Source of the DNA: Mycolicibacterium sarraceniae
GTDB lineage: Bacteria; Actinomycetota; Actinomycetes; Mycobacteriales; Mycobacteriaceae
Direction of reading: 5' to 3'
NCBI RefSeq assembly: GCF_010731875.1
Contig: NZ_AP022595.1
Span: 62,001 to 126,000, forward strand
DNA length: 64,000 nucleotides
The first letter of the stretch is position 1, and every line of letters starts with the position of its first letter. The notes under the pieces are model-generated. The model searched no databases, had not been told where the DNA came from, and saw nothing but the letters and a program-made list of their open reading frames with translations. The translations under genes were made by a program, and so were the position numbers. Below are positions 17,028 through 24,917 of this stretch, piece by piece.

Positions 17028-17666
17028 CTATTCGCCGACCTGTCCGCCCCAAAGCGCATGCAGCCACAGGCTTTCCAGAATCTGGACCGCCCGGTCCAGG
17101 TCACGATCGGGCCCGATGAAGGCGGACTCGCCGGACAGTGTGAAGGCCGTAGTCGCCGCGAGGCTGCGAACCAGGCCCCGAATGTCGTCATTGATCGGGT
17201 CGGCGGTGCCGTTCCAGATCTCGGCCTCGACGATCGGCACGATCTGATCGATCACCGCGTCGTTGTACGCATCCAGGATCTCGCGGATCTCGGCGTCGGT
17301 GTGACGGGCGGCGTTACACGCCGACATCACCGGATCGTTGTGCGCGTAAACCACCGCCGCGCTGCGCACCATCCGCTTGGCGAACGCCGTGGGGGTCTCC
17401 TCGGCACCGCGCGGCGCGAACTGGTGGGTGAGTTCCTCGAGCTCGTGAGCGGCCTCGCCGACGATGTGGGCGAGCACCGCGTACTTGGAGTCGAAGTAGA
17501 AGTAGAAGCCGGAGCGGGCGACACCGGCCCGGTCGCTGATCGTGCTGACCGACAGTTCGGCGAACGGTTTCTCTTCGAGCAGCTCACGCACAGCCTGGAC
17601 GATGGCGTGCCGCTGCTTATCGCCGCGCCGACGGGGCGCCTCGACAGGTTCCTGCTGCGCGGTCAC
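17028..17666 (-). CDS. TetR family transcriptional regulator of the CYP136 divergon
   Basis: About 212 aa (Rv3058c position). HTH: KQRHAIVQAVRELLEEKPFA, ELSVSTISDRAGVARSGFYF, YFDSKYAVL. The C-terminal domain carries FTLSGESAFIGPDRDL. GTG 17666 is preferred because AAGG lies 7 nt upstream. A longer reading from TTG 17717 would begin inside the palindrome at 17703-17718. First gene of a two-gene unit with the SDR; divergent from cyp136. Likely represses both directions through that palindrome. Confidence 0.9.
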   Translation of the reverse strand: MTAQQEPVEAPRRRGDKQRHAIVQAVRELLEEKPFAELSVSTISDRAGVARSGFYFYFDSKYAVLAHIVGEAAHELEELTHQFAPRGAEETPTAFAKRMVRSAAVVYAHNDPVMSACNAARHTDAEIREILDAYNDAVIDQIVPIVEAEIWNGTADPINDDIRGLVRSLAATTAFTLSGESAFIGPDRDLDRAVQILESLWLHALWGGQVGE

Positions 17667-17702
17667 CCGTTTACCTTGCACCACGCCGCGGTCGAAATGA
17701 AA

Positions 17703-17718
17703 CTTGACATGCGTCAAG
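17703..17718. promoter_or_regulatory. Perfect palindrome, predicted TetR operator in the cyp136 divergon
   Basis: CTTGAC-ATGC-GTCAAG, a perfect 16-bp inverted repeat between the TetR start (17666) and the cyp136 start (17798). It is the only strong palindrome in this gap and is of normal size for a TetR operator. Confidence 0.65.
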
Positions 17719-17797
17719 AAAACTGGCGAGGATGGGGTCCAGGTGTGGCCCCGGCCACAGCAAGCCGGTTGCCCGCCCCCTGGCCCGAGGAGCGTTG

Positions 17798-19282
17798 ATG
17801 CCCACGATCACCAACCCGCAGTATTTGCTGGACCAGGCGAAACGCCGCGTCACGACATCGCCGATGCTGACGCTGCCTGGCATGGGTCTGCTGGAAAAGC
17901 GGCTCAATGCCCGCGACTGGCCACAGCATGTGATGGCCCAGCCGCCGGCCGGTAGTGATCTCAAGCCCGTGATGGGTGACGGCGGACTGCCAATCATCGG
18001 CCACATGGTGGAGATGTTCCGGGGCGGACCCGATTTCTGGCTGCAGAACTACCGCAAGCACGGCCCCGTCATGCTGCTCGATTCACCGATCATCCCGACT
18101 GTCGCGGCGCTGGGCCCCGACGCCGGCCGGGCGATCTACTCCAACGGCAACAAGGACTACTCGCAGCAGGGCTGGACTCCGATGATCGGGGCCTTCTTCA
18201 ACCGCGGCCTGATGCTGATGGACTTCGAAGAACACCTGTTTCACCGCCGGATCATGCAGGAGGCGTTCCACCGCAGCCGCCTGGTCGGCTACACCGAACA
18301 GGTCGACAAGGTCGTCTCACAGGTCGTTGCCAACGACTGGGTGGCCAACGATCCGCGCTTCCTGCTCTACCCGGCGATGAAGGAGCTCACCCTCGACATC
18401 GCCTCGATGGTGTTCATGGGCCATGAGCCGGGCACCGATAAGGAACTGGTGACCAAGGTGAACAAGGCCTTCACCGTCACCACCCGGGCTGGCAATGCGA
18501 TCATCCGCACCGGCATCCCGCCGTTCACCTGGTGGCGCGGCCTCAAGGCCCGCGAATATCTGGAGGGCTACTTCGAGGAACGCGTGCGGGAGCGGCGCGG
18601 CAGGGACGGCTCCGACCTGCTGTCCGTGCTGTGTCAGAGCGAGGACGAGGACGGCAACAGGTTCTCCGACGACGACATCGTCAACCACATGATCTTCCTG
18701 ATGATGGCCGCACACGACACCTCGACGTCCACCGCGACGACGATGTCGCACTACCTGGCGGCCAACCCCGAGTGGCAGGAGCGCTGCCGCGACGAGTCCG
18801 ACCGGCTCGGCGACGGCCCGCTCGATATCGAGGCGCTGGAAAAGCTCGAGTCCCTGGACTTGGTGATGAACGAGTCGATCCGACTGGTCTCACCCGTGCA
18901 GTGGGCGATGCGCCGCACCGTGCGCGACACCGAGCTGCTCGGGTACTACCTGCCCGAGGGCACCAACGTCATCTACTACCCGGGCATGACCCACCGGCTC
19001 GAAGAGATCTACCCCGACCCGTACACGTTCGACCCGGCCCGCTTCACCGAGCCGCGCAACGAGCACAAGAAGCACCGCTACGGGTTCACCCCGTTCGGCG
19101 GCGGCGCGCACAAGTGCATCGGCATGGTGTTCGGCCAGCTGGAGATCAAGACGATCATGCACCGGCTGCTACGCCGCTACCGGCTCGAACTGCCCCGCCC
19201 GGGCTACCAGCTGAAGCAAGACTATGGCGGCATGCCGGTGCCGATGGACGGTATGCCGATCGTGCTGCGGCCCCTGCACTGA
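17798..19282 (+). CDS. cyp136: Cytochrome P450, CYP136 type
   Basis: 494 aa heme monooxygenase (Rv3059 position). I-helix oxygen-activation motif AAHDTSTS, ExxR in NESIRLVSPVQWAMRR, heme loop FGGGAHKCIG with ligand C440. Long N-terminal part (PTITNPQYLLDQAKRRVTTS) without a transmembrane helix. ATG 17798 follows GAGGAGCGTTG; the frame is open further upstream but has no better start. Electron donors (ferredoxin and reductase) are not adjacent. Divergent from the TetR-SDR pair. Natural substrate unknown; the family resembles sterol 14-demethylases. Confidence 0.93.
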   Translation: MPTITNPQYLLDQAKRRVTTSPMLTLPGMGLLEKRLNARDWPQHVMAQPPAGSDLKPVMGDGGLPIIGHMVEMFRGGPDFWLQNYRKHGPVMLLDSPIIPTVAALGPDAGRAIYSNGNKDYSQQGWTPMIGAFFNRGLMLMDFEEHLFHRRIMQEAFHRSRLVGYTEQVDKVVSQVVANDWVANDPRFLLYPAMKELTLDIASMVFMGHEPGTDKELVTKVNKAFTVTTRAGNAIIRTGIPPFTWWRGLKAREYLEGYFEERVRERRGRDGSDLLSVLCQSEDEDGNRFSDDDIVNHMIFLMMAAHDTSTSTATTMSHYLAANPEWQERCRDESDRLGDGPLDIEALEKLESLDLVMNESIRLVSPVQWAMRRTVRDTELLGYYLPEGTNVIYYPGMTHRLEEIYPDPYTFDPARFTEPRNEHKKHRYGFTPFGGGAHKCIGMVFGQLEIKTIMHRLLRRYRLELPRPGYQLKQDYGGMPVPMDGMPIVLRPLH

Positions 19283-19287
19283 GGAAA

Positions 19288-19755
19288 TCAGGCCGCGAGA
19301 AGGCGGTTCGCGCAGGCGACGACGGCGCGTAGCGCCGACTGAGTGGGATCGTCCGACCAGCCCATCGCCCATTCCCAGCGTTGACCGTCGCAGCCCTGCA
19401 CGAAGGTCGCGGTGTGCGCACCGGAGACCAACTGGTGGAAGTGCGTCATCTCGACGCCGATCCCCCGCTCGTAGAGCATCGCGGTGAGGGCCGCAACCGG
19501 CCCGCTGGCGTCCGCGGTGGCTGTCTCGATGCGGTCGCCGACGGCGAGAGTGGCGCGAAACCGGCGGGGTTGAAGACCAAGCCGGGACAGGTCATCGCAT
19601 TCCCAGGCGCCCAGGCGCACTGGGCCGCCGCTCGGGCTGTAGGTGGCGGTGAACACACTCCACGGCATGGTTTCGGCGTGTTCGCGCAGTCCGGCAGGAA
19701 GCGGCGCGCAGAAGTGCGGTAACGGTTCAGAGATTGTGGTGCTGTGCGGAGTCAT
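19288..19755 (-). CDS. Stand-alone isopropylmalate-synthase regulatory (LeuA dimer) domain protein
   Basis: 155 aa. Residues about 65-150 resemble the C-terminal allosteric domain of 2-isopropylmalate/homocitrate synthases: DRIETATADASGPVAALTAM, LYERGIGVEMTHFHQLVSGA, ATFVQGCDGQRWEWAMGW. The catalytic TIM barrel is absent. In LeuA this domain binds leucine; here it may sense branched-chain amino acids or form complexes with LeuA. That link is supported by the upstream leader with Leu-Leu-Val-Val-Val codons. Convergent with cyp136 (5-bp gap). ATG 19755. Confidence 0.78.
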   Translation of the reverse strand: MTPHSTTISEPLPHFCAPLPAGLREHAETMPWSVFTATYSPSGGPVRLGAWECDDLSRLGLQPRRFRATLAVGDRIETATADASGPVAALTAMLYERGIGVEMTHFHQLVSGAHTATFVQGCDGQRWEWAMGWSDDPTQSALRAVVACANRLLAA

Positions 19756-19909
19756 GGATCGGTCTTCTCATCGAACGGAGGCTGACCGACGTCGTAGTTC
19801 GACCCCACAACGGGGGGTCGGTCCGGATCAGACCCCGCTGCAGGTAACTACTACGAGAAGCGCACTATGCACGTCCGCGATGCTAGACCTCGCCGCGCGG
19901 CCGATGCAA
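19756..19909 (-). promoter_or_regulatory. Promoter and predicted branched-chain amino acid attenuator
   Basis: On the minus strand: -35 TTGCAT (19904-19909), 18-bp spacer, -10 TAGCAT (19880-19885, TANNNT type), then 7 nt to a GTG that opens a 14-codon leader. After the leader stop comes a hairpin CGACCCC/GGGGTCG (19800-19820). Its 5' arm can instead pair with GGGGTC at the leader end. The Val codons (CGTAGTAGTT) can pair with AACTACGACG just past the hairpin, 9 of 10 bases. These mutually exclusive pairings are what an attenuator needs. No U run follows, so the switch may act on translation or Rho. Confidence 0.65.
19828..19872 (-). CDS. Leader peptide with Leu-Leu-Val-Val-Val codons
   Basis: MHSALLVVVTCSGV, 14 aa, GTG 19870-19872 to TGA 19828-19830. 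Codons 5-9 are CTT CTC GTA GTA GTT (19846-19860). The GTG sits 7 nt after a TANNNT -10 element, so the peptide is probably translated from a leaderless transcript start. Ribosome stalling at these codons when leucine or valine is short would change the downstream fold. Longer in-frame readings upstream exist but have no promoter signal. Confidence 0.6.
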   Translation of the reverse strand: MHSALLVVVTCSGV

Positions 19910-19965
19910 ACGAGTGACATCCATGCCCTATCGTCCGCATAAGCTTTCACTGCAGAGGAGTTGAT

Positions 19966-20103
19966 ATGTGCTATCCCGTTGAATGCCCGCGCTGCCACAA
20001 GACCACTTGGGAAGGGTGTGGTGAGCACGTCGACCAGGTGATGCGCGATGTGCCACCGGCACAGCAGTGCACCTGCGAGCGGGCTGGTCAGCCGCAGAGC
20101 TGA
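19966..20103 (+). CDS. Small cysteine-rich protein (45 aa)
   Basis: MCYPVECPRCHKTTWEGCGE followed by HVDQVMRDVPPAQQCTCERA. Two CxxC-like groups (CPRC, CTC) and further Cys/His suggest a zinc or metal knuckle. A strong ribosome site AGGAG lies 5 nt before ATG 19966. I recall near-identical small proteins in other mycobacteria and actinomycetes; function unknown. It is divergent from the leader-peptide transcript, sharing the 19873-19965 promoter region. Confidence 0.78.
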   Translation: MCYPVECPRCHKTTWEGCGEHVDQVMRDVPPAQQCTCERAGQPQS

Positions 20104-20108
20104 CCCGA

Positions 20109-21152
20109 TCACACGAAGGGGTTGTACCCCGACGTCACACGGACACCCAGGCCGATCAGCCGGCTCGCCGAATCATGCAGGCGTTCACCGGCGTCACGAT
20201 GCGCCTGCCCGGCCAGGAATCGCGAGTAGATGCCCTCGATGACAATCGCCAACTTGAAGCAGGCCATGGCGACATACCAGTCCAGGTGATCTGTGCGCCG
20301 GCCGCCGGCATCGGCATAGGCGGCGATGAGTTCGGAGCGACTGGGTAGACCGCCGAGTGCGGCCAGTTCCCGGCCGGCGTTGATCGGGTCGGGATCCTCC
20401 GGCCAGCAGACCAGGATCCAGCCCAGGTCCAGTAGCGGGTCACCGATGGTGCACATCTCCCAGTCGACGAACGCCGCGACCTCGGGGACCTCGCGGCGCA
20501 GCAGGACGTTGCTGAGGTGCGCGTCGCCGTGCATGATGCCGGGCTCCCCATCGGGTGGCCGGTTCCCGTCAAGCCAGTCGGCGAGCGGCCCGACGTCGAG
20601 CGACTCCGGCCGGTAGTGGTCGTGACGGTAGCTCTCCAGCAGCCCGATGAAATTCGGAATCTGACGCGCCAGAAAGGATCCCGGACGGTGCAGCTGCTGC
20701 AGTGGGCGGCCCCGCCACAGCGCAGCGCTCAGCCGGGCTAAGTCGGCGGCATAGTTCAGGCCGACCTGATGGCGCATCCGCGGATCGGCGACGTAGGCCG
20801 GCGCCACCTCAGTCAGCGGGTTGAAGCCGTCGACGTCCTCCATGAGGTAGAAGACGACGCCGAGTACGTCGAGATCCTCACAGCCGGCGATGAATTCGGG
20901 GTGGGGCACCGCGCTGCCGGCCAGCGTCTGCAGCACCGCGATCTCGCGCTGCATCGTGCGGTTGCTGTTGGGGCGGGGATGTGGCGGTGGCCGGCGCAGC
21001 ACCACGCTGCGGCCGTCGACCCGCAGCCGCACGACGACGTTCTGGGTGCCGCCGGTCAACGGCTCGACATCGCTTACCGCCGAACCGATTCCACGCTCAC
21101 GCACCCAGGTGCTCAGCGCCCCTACCGCAGCGTCGTCGAGCGTTCCCGTCAA
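20109..21152 (-). CDS. Phosphotransferase (APH) family kinase-like protein
   Basis: 347 aa. Protein-kinase-like fold of the aminoglycoside phosphotransferase group: VEPLTGGTQNVVVRL (nucleotide loop), VVLRRPPP (Lys region), PGIMHGDAHLSNVLL (catalytic Asp and Asn), AAFVDWEMCTIGDPLLDLGW (metal Asp). In actinobacteria such proteins often accompany acyl-CoA dehydrogenases (Rv3168-like) rather than give drug resistance. The 5' end overlaps the phosphatase gene by 4 bp (ATGA), so they are translationally coupled. Substrate unknown. Confidence 0.88.
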   Translation of the reverse strand: MTGTLDDAAVGALSTWVRERGIGSAVSDVEPLTGGTQNVVVRLRVDGRSVVLRRPPPHPRPNSNRTMQREIAVLQTLAGSAVPHPEFIAGCEDLDVLGVVFYLMEDVDGFNPLTEVAPAYVADPRMRHQVGLNYAADLARLSAALWRGRPLQQLHRPGSFLARQIPNFIGLLESYRHDHYRPESLDVGPLADWLDGNRPPDGEPGIMHGDAHLSNVLLRREVPEVAAFVDWEMCTIGDPLLDLGWILVCWPEDPDPINAGRELAALGGLPSRSELIAAYADAGGRRTDHLDWYVAMACFKLAIVIEGIYSRFLAGQAHRDAGERLHDSASRLIGLGVRVTSGYNPFV

Positions 21153-23305
21153 CGGTCAGCCGATCCGTTCACGTCGATCGCCCCGAAACGCACCGCGACC
21201 ACGCAGACGTCATCGTCGCGGGGCGGCGGTGCCAGCGTCTGCGTCAACTGCCGGCAGGCCGCCGGGAGGGGCTCGTCACCGCTCCACTGGGCCACCAGTT
21301 GCTGCACGCGCGCCATACCGGATTCGATGTCCTGGCCGCGCCTTTCGATGAGCCCGTCGGTGTACATGACGAGAATGTCACCGTCGCAGACCTCGATGTG
21401 GCCCTCGCGATACCACGCGCGCTCGACCGGGCCGAGCACGGGACCATGCGCACCCGCGAGGCGGATGACCGTCCCGGTCCCCGCGCGCCGAAGCACTGGC
21501 GGCGGGTGCCCGGCCGATGCGTAGGCCAGGGTGGCCGTCGCCGGATCCAGCACTGCCACGGCCATCGTCGCGAACTTGCCGTTGCTGGCCTGACGGGTGA
21601 ACGTGTTGAGGGCGACAAGCAGCTGCGCCGGTGCCAGACCCTGGAATGCCAGCGCCCGCCCGGCGCTGCGCAGCTGCGCCATGTCCTCCACCGCGGGAAG
21701 CCCATGGCCCACTACGTCGCCGACCGTCAAATACGTCTGCCCGTGCGGCAATTCGAGGGCGTCGTACCAGTCACCGCCGAGTCCTTGCTCCACGTCGGCG
21801 GGTTCGTAGCTCACCCCGACGTCCATGCCGGGAATCGCGGCGGGACTGGTCGGCAGCACCGCCGCCTGCAGCACCGCCGCGCGGGCGTGTTCGTCGGCAT
21901 ACACCCGCGCACGCACCAGTGCCTGGCCGATCATGGTCCCTACTGCCGAGGTGTAGGCCAGCTGCGCGGTGTCCAGCGGCTGGGTGTCAGCCCACGCCAG
22001 CACCAGCGCCCCGATTGCCTTGCCACCCGCCGTCAACGGCCAGCTCACAACGGCCGCACCGCCGCTGGCGACCATCCACTTGGCATTGTCGGGGTAACGG
22101 CGGCGGTACTCGGCGACCGTGCGAATCACCACGGGCTCGCCCGTGCGGACCGCGTCGGTGGCCGCGGTGGACTCGTCCAGCGCCACACTCTCGTGGAACT
22201 GATACGCCGCGAAATTGGGGTAACCGCCCATCGCCAGCCAGTCGAGTGCGGTGCCGTCGTCGTTGACCAGTGCCACCGCAAGTGCTTGTGCACCGGCGTC
22301 GTTGATCACCTGCCCGAGGACGGCGTCGCCGATCTGATTTTGGGTGAGGGCGCAGGACAGCAATTGGCCGAGGTTGGCCAGGGTCTCCAGGCGGGCTCGC
22401 TCCCGCCGTTCGGTCTGGCGTTGCTGAACGGCGGTGACCCGCCCGGCAGCTTCCTGCGCCGTAAGCATCGCGACGATCACGACGACGGCGATGAACACCT
22501 GGGCGATCGCCAGCTGACCCGGCGCGCGCAGATCCAGACTCTCGAACGTCGTGTATCCCGCGTTGGCCATGCTGTTGGCGGTGAAGGCCAGCGCGCCACC
22601 ACAGAGGACAGCCCCGATCATGTCGAGTCGCAGTGCCGCCCAAGCCATCACGGGCAGCAGGAACAACGCGGGCGGGATCCCGAGCCGGAATGACACGACG
22701 GTCAGCCCTGCCATGGCGACCAGGACCAGGACTGTCTCCAGCATGCGAGCACGCAAAAGCCGGAATTGGAAGCGCCACAACAGGATCGGTCCGCCGATCA
22801 GCAGAACGCCGACCCCGTCACCGGCCCACCAGTGCAGGATCTCGATCACCGACCATGTGCCAGTGGTGATCGCGGTGGTCACCCCAGCGATGACGCCGCC
22901 GACCAGCGGGCCCAGCACCATCGCACCGCCCACGAACCGGGCCAGGTCGGCACGCTCACGCAGATCCGGCGGCCCCTTGCACCAGGCGAGCACCAGCGCG
23001 GCCCCGACCAACGGTTCCACCGAGTTGGCCAGCGCAAATCCGGCAGACGTCCCCAGTCCCGCCCCGTAGCGCAGGTCAACGGCCAGTTCGGCCACCACGA
23101 TCGCTGCGACGATCACCGGCCACAGCGACCGCCGGTTGAGCAGCATCGCCGCCACCGTCACACCGGCGGGCGGGAAGAATGCCGGCCCGATCCCGGCACC
23201 GAACGTCTGCCACGACAACACCGAACCGGCCAGATAAGGCAGGGCCACCCAGCCGAACAAGCCCGCCGCGTATCCGATTCGACCGCGCATCTTCGACGCG
23301 GTCAT
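21149..23305 (-). CDS. Membrane sensor phosphatase: MASE1 - GAF - PP2C/SpoIIE
   Basis: 718 aa. Residues 1 to about 285 are a multi-helix MASE1 sensor (GWVALPYLAGSVLSW, FFPPAGVTVAAMLLNRRSLW, ILHWWAGDGVGVLLIGGPIL). About 290-325 is a charged linker helix (RQTERRERARLETLANLGQL), 330-470 a GAF domain, and 490-700 a PP2C/SpoIIE phosphatase with GGDWYDALEL, TVGDVVGHGLPAVEDM and GDILVMYTDGLIERRG. Such RsbU-like enzymes dephosphorylate anti-sigma antagonists. No anti-sigma or antagonist gene is adjacent. Translationally coupled to the downstream kinase-like gene, an unusual pairing. Confidence 0.9.
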   Translation of the reverse strand: MTASKMRGRIGYAAGLFGWVALPYLAGSVLSWQTFGAGIGPAFFPPAGVTVAAMLLNRRSLWPVIVAAIVVAELAVDLRYGAGLGTSAGFALANSVEPLVGAALVLAWCKGPPDLRERADLARFVGGAMVLGPLVGGVIAGVTTAITTGTWSVIEILHWWAGDGVGVLLIGGPILLWRFQFRLLRARMLETVLVLVAMAGLTVVSFRLGIPPALFLLPVMAWAALRLDMIGAVLCGGALAFTANSMANAGYTTFESLDLRAPGQLAIAQVFIAVVVIVAMLTAQEAAGRVTAVQQRQTERRERARLETLANLGQLLSCALTQNQIGDAVLGQVINDAGAQALAVALVNDDGTALDWLAMGGYPNFAAYQFHESVALDESTAATDAVRTGEPVVIRTVAEYRRRYPDNAKWMVASGGAAVVSWPLTAGGKAIGALVLAWADTQPLDTAQLAYTSAVGTMIGQALVRARVYADEHARAAVLQAAVLPTSPAAIPGMDVGVSYEPADVEQGLGGDWYDALELPHGQTYLTVGDVVGHGLPAVEDMAQLRSAGRALAFQGLAPAQLLVALNTFTRQASNGKFATMAVAVLDPATATLAYASAGHPPPVLRRAGTGTVIRLAGAHGPVLGPVERAWYREGHIEVCDGDILVMYTDGLIERRGQDIESGMARVQQLVAQWSGDEPLPAACRQLTQTLAPPPRDDDVCVVAVRFGAIDVNGSADR

Positions 23306-23407
23306 GAAGGCCGTCCACGTGATCGGTGAATGACCCGGACCTCGTGCACGTGACGAGCGTAGTCATCCCTCGGTCAGCCGGCGGGCTTCTCCACGATCGC
23401 GGGCAAA

Positions 23408-24418
23408 CTATCCGCGGTCGCGCCGACGGCGGTCGAAGAATTCGACCGCCTCGGCGATCGACTCGTGGACGTCTCGCGGTTGCCACCCGAGTTCACGAGT
23501 CGCTTTGGCGTGGTCCATCGGGGCCATGATGTCCATCAGCCGGACCGTGGTCGGGTTCAGCGGAAGGTCACGGCGGGTGACGGCGGCGGCAATTCCGCCC
23601 ACGACACCGATTCCTTTCATCACCGGCTTCGGGATACCCCAGCGGGGCGCGGGACGGCCAGCCGCGCGTGCCGCGGTCTCGTAGAGCTCGCGGTAGGGCA
23701 GGTAGCGCTCGGAGATGATGTAGCGCTGCCCGACCCGGCCGCGCTCGGCGGCCAGCACCAGTGCCCGGGCGGCGTCTTCGATGCCGACGACCTCGGTGGA
23801 CATTCCGGCCATGTAGAACGGCAGCTTGCCGGCCGCCGCGGCGGCGACCAGCGAGCCGTGCGGGGTCGGCTGCCAGTCACGCGCGCCGTAGGTATTGGAC
23901 ACACACAGCGCTACCGCAGGCAGTCCCTTGTCGCGGCTGTAGTCCAGCACCAGCTTCTCGGCCGCCACCCGCGAACCGATGTAACCACCGGCCTTGGCCC
24001 CCCAGTTGAAGGGGGTGTCCTCGTCGACGACGCCGGTGCCGAGCCCGATGGTCCCGATGGTGCTGGTGAACACGAACCGGTGCAGGTCGGCGTTCACCGC
24101 GGCGTCGAGAACGTGCCGCAGACCCTCCACGTTGGTGCGGTACAGCGGGGCGGGGTCGCGCAGGTTGGCGCGGGTGTCGACGACGCAGTAGAAGACGACG
24201 TCGCACCCGTCCATCGCCTCCTTCAAGGCGGCGTCGTCGAAGATATCGCCGTAGAAGCGCTGCACCGGCAGGTCGTCGATCCCGCGGGTCGAGCTGCTGG
24301 GCCGCAGCATCACCCGCACCGTCTCACCGCGCTCGATCAGCTGTCGCGTCACGTGCGAGCCGAGGAAGCCGCTCGCGCCCAGAACCAGTTTGTCGGTGCC
24401 TGCCACGCCCCGCAGCAT
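23408..24418 (-). CDS. NAD-dependent epimerase/dehydratase (extended SDR)
   Basis: 336 aa. Rossmann motif LVLGASGFLGSHVTRQLIER, then VRVMLRPSS, VFTSTIGTIGLGTG, VCVSNTYGARD. It resembles dihydroflavonol reductase/3-beta-HSD-type enzymes and hopanoid-associated sugar epimerases. The usual YxxxK is GYIGSRVAAEK: the Tyr is present but Arg takes the place of the expected Lys, so activity or cofactor handling may differ. ATG 24418; GTG 24406 is possible. Divergent from a small membrane protein. Substrate unknown. Confidence 0.85.
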   Translation of the reverse strand: MLRGVAGTDKLVLGASGFLGSHVTRQLIERGETVRVMLRPSSSTRGIDDLPVQRFYGDIFDDAALKEAMDGCDVVFYCVVDTRANLRDPAPLYRTNVEGLRHVLDAAVNADLHRFVFTSTIGTIGLGTGVVDEDTPFNWGAKAGGYIGSRVAAEKLVLDYSRDKGLPAVALCVSNTYGARDWQPTPHGSLVAAAAAGKLPFYMAGMSTEVVGIEDAARALVLAAERGRVGQRYIISERYLPYRELYETAARAAGRPAPRWGIPKPVMKGIGVVGGIAAAVTRRDLPLNPTTVRLMDIMAPMDHAKATRELGWQPRDVHESIAEAVEFFDRRRRDRG

Positions 24419-24528
24419 GCCTGATGACGAGCCGAGCAGACAAGATTGCCGAAGTGTTCACAGCAATTCTTCGGGCAATGTCATTACGCTCAGTCGCCGA
24501 AGGCGAAACCGGAGGTCAAGGCATTCCT

Positions 24529-24894
24529 ATGGACGCGACAAGACGGCCCGACGCCGTCGCGGATCGGCGCTGGGTCTCGGCCATCCTGGGCGGGCTCGGC
24601 ATTCTGGCGCTCGGCGTCCTGGTCGCCGCCGTCGTCAGCATGTCCCACGAATCGGCGCACCCCGTCGGCCAGTCGCACCCGCCGGCAACCGCCGCGACGA
24701 CGGCCGTGTCCGCCGCGCCGGTGAACCACACCGCGACATCCCCGTCGCCGCCCACATCATGGAGCGTGTCGGCCGTCGCCTCGACCATGGCGCCCCCACC
24801 GGCCGCGCCACCCTCAGCGGCCGCGCCCAAGCGTGAACCCAGTGTGCGGCAACGACTTCACGACATGTTCCCGAAGCTGTTTCCAGGACACTGA
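24529..24894 (+). CDS. Single-pass membrane protein with Ala/Pro/Ser-rich outer tail
   Basis: About 121 aa from ATG 24529 (AAGG 8 nt upstream). An earlier ATG at 24424 lies only 5 bp from the divergent gene's start and leaves no promoter room. One transmembrane helix (RWVSAILGGLGILALGVLVAAVVS), then an unstructured external tail rich in Ala, Pro, Ser and Thr, ending in a basic/amphipathic piece (VRQRLHDMFPKLFPGH). No recognised domain. Confidence 0.6.
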   Translation: MDATRRPDAVADRRWVSAILGGLGILALGVLVAAVVSMSHESAHPVGQSHPPATAATTAVSAAPVNHTATSPSPPTSWSVSAVASTMAPPPAAPPSAAAPKREPSVRQRLHDMFPKLFPGH

Positions 24895-24917
24895 CCGCCT
24901 AGGCGTCGCCAGCTGGC

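Noticed and set aside
19828..20112. 94-codon minus-strand frame as a normal gene
   Set aside because: Its upstream part is antisense to the small Cys-rich gene. Only its last 14 codons, after a TANNNT promoter element, make sense as a leader peptide.
20981..22693. 570-codon open frame antisense to the MASE1-PP2C gene
   Set aside because: Low-complexity Arg/His product with no domain; shadow of the phosphatase.
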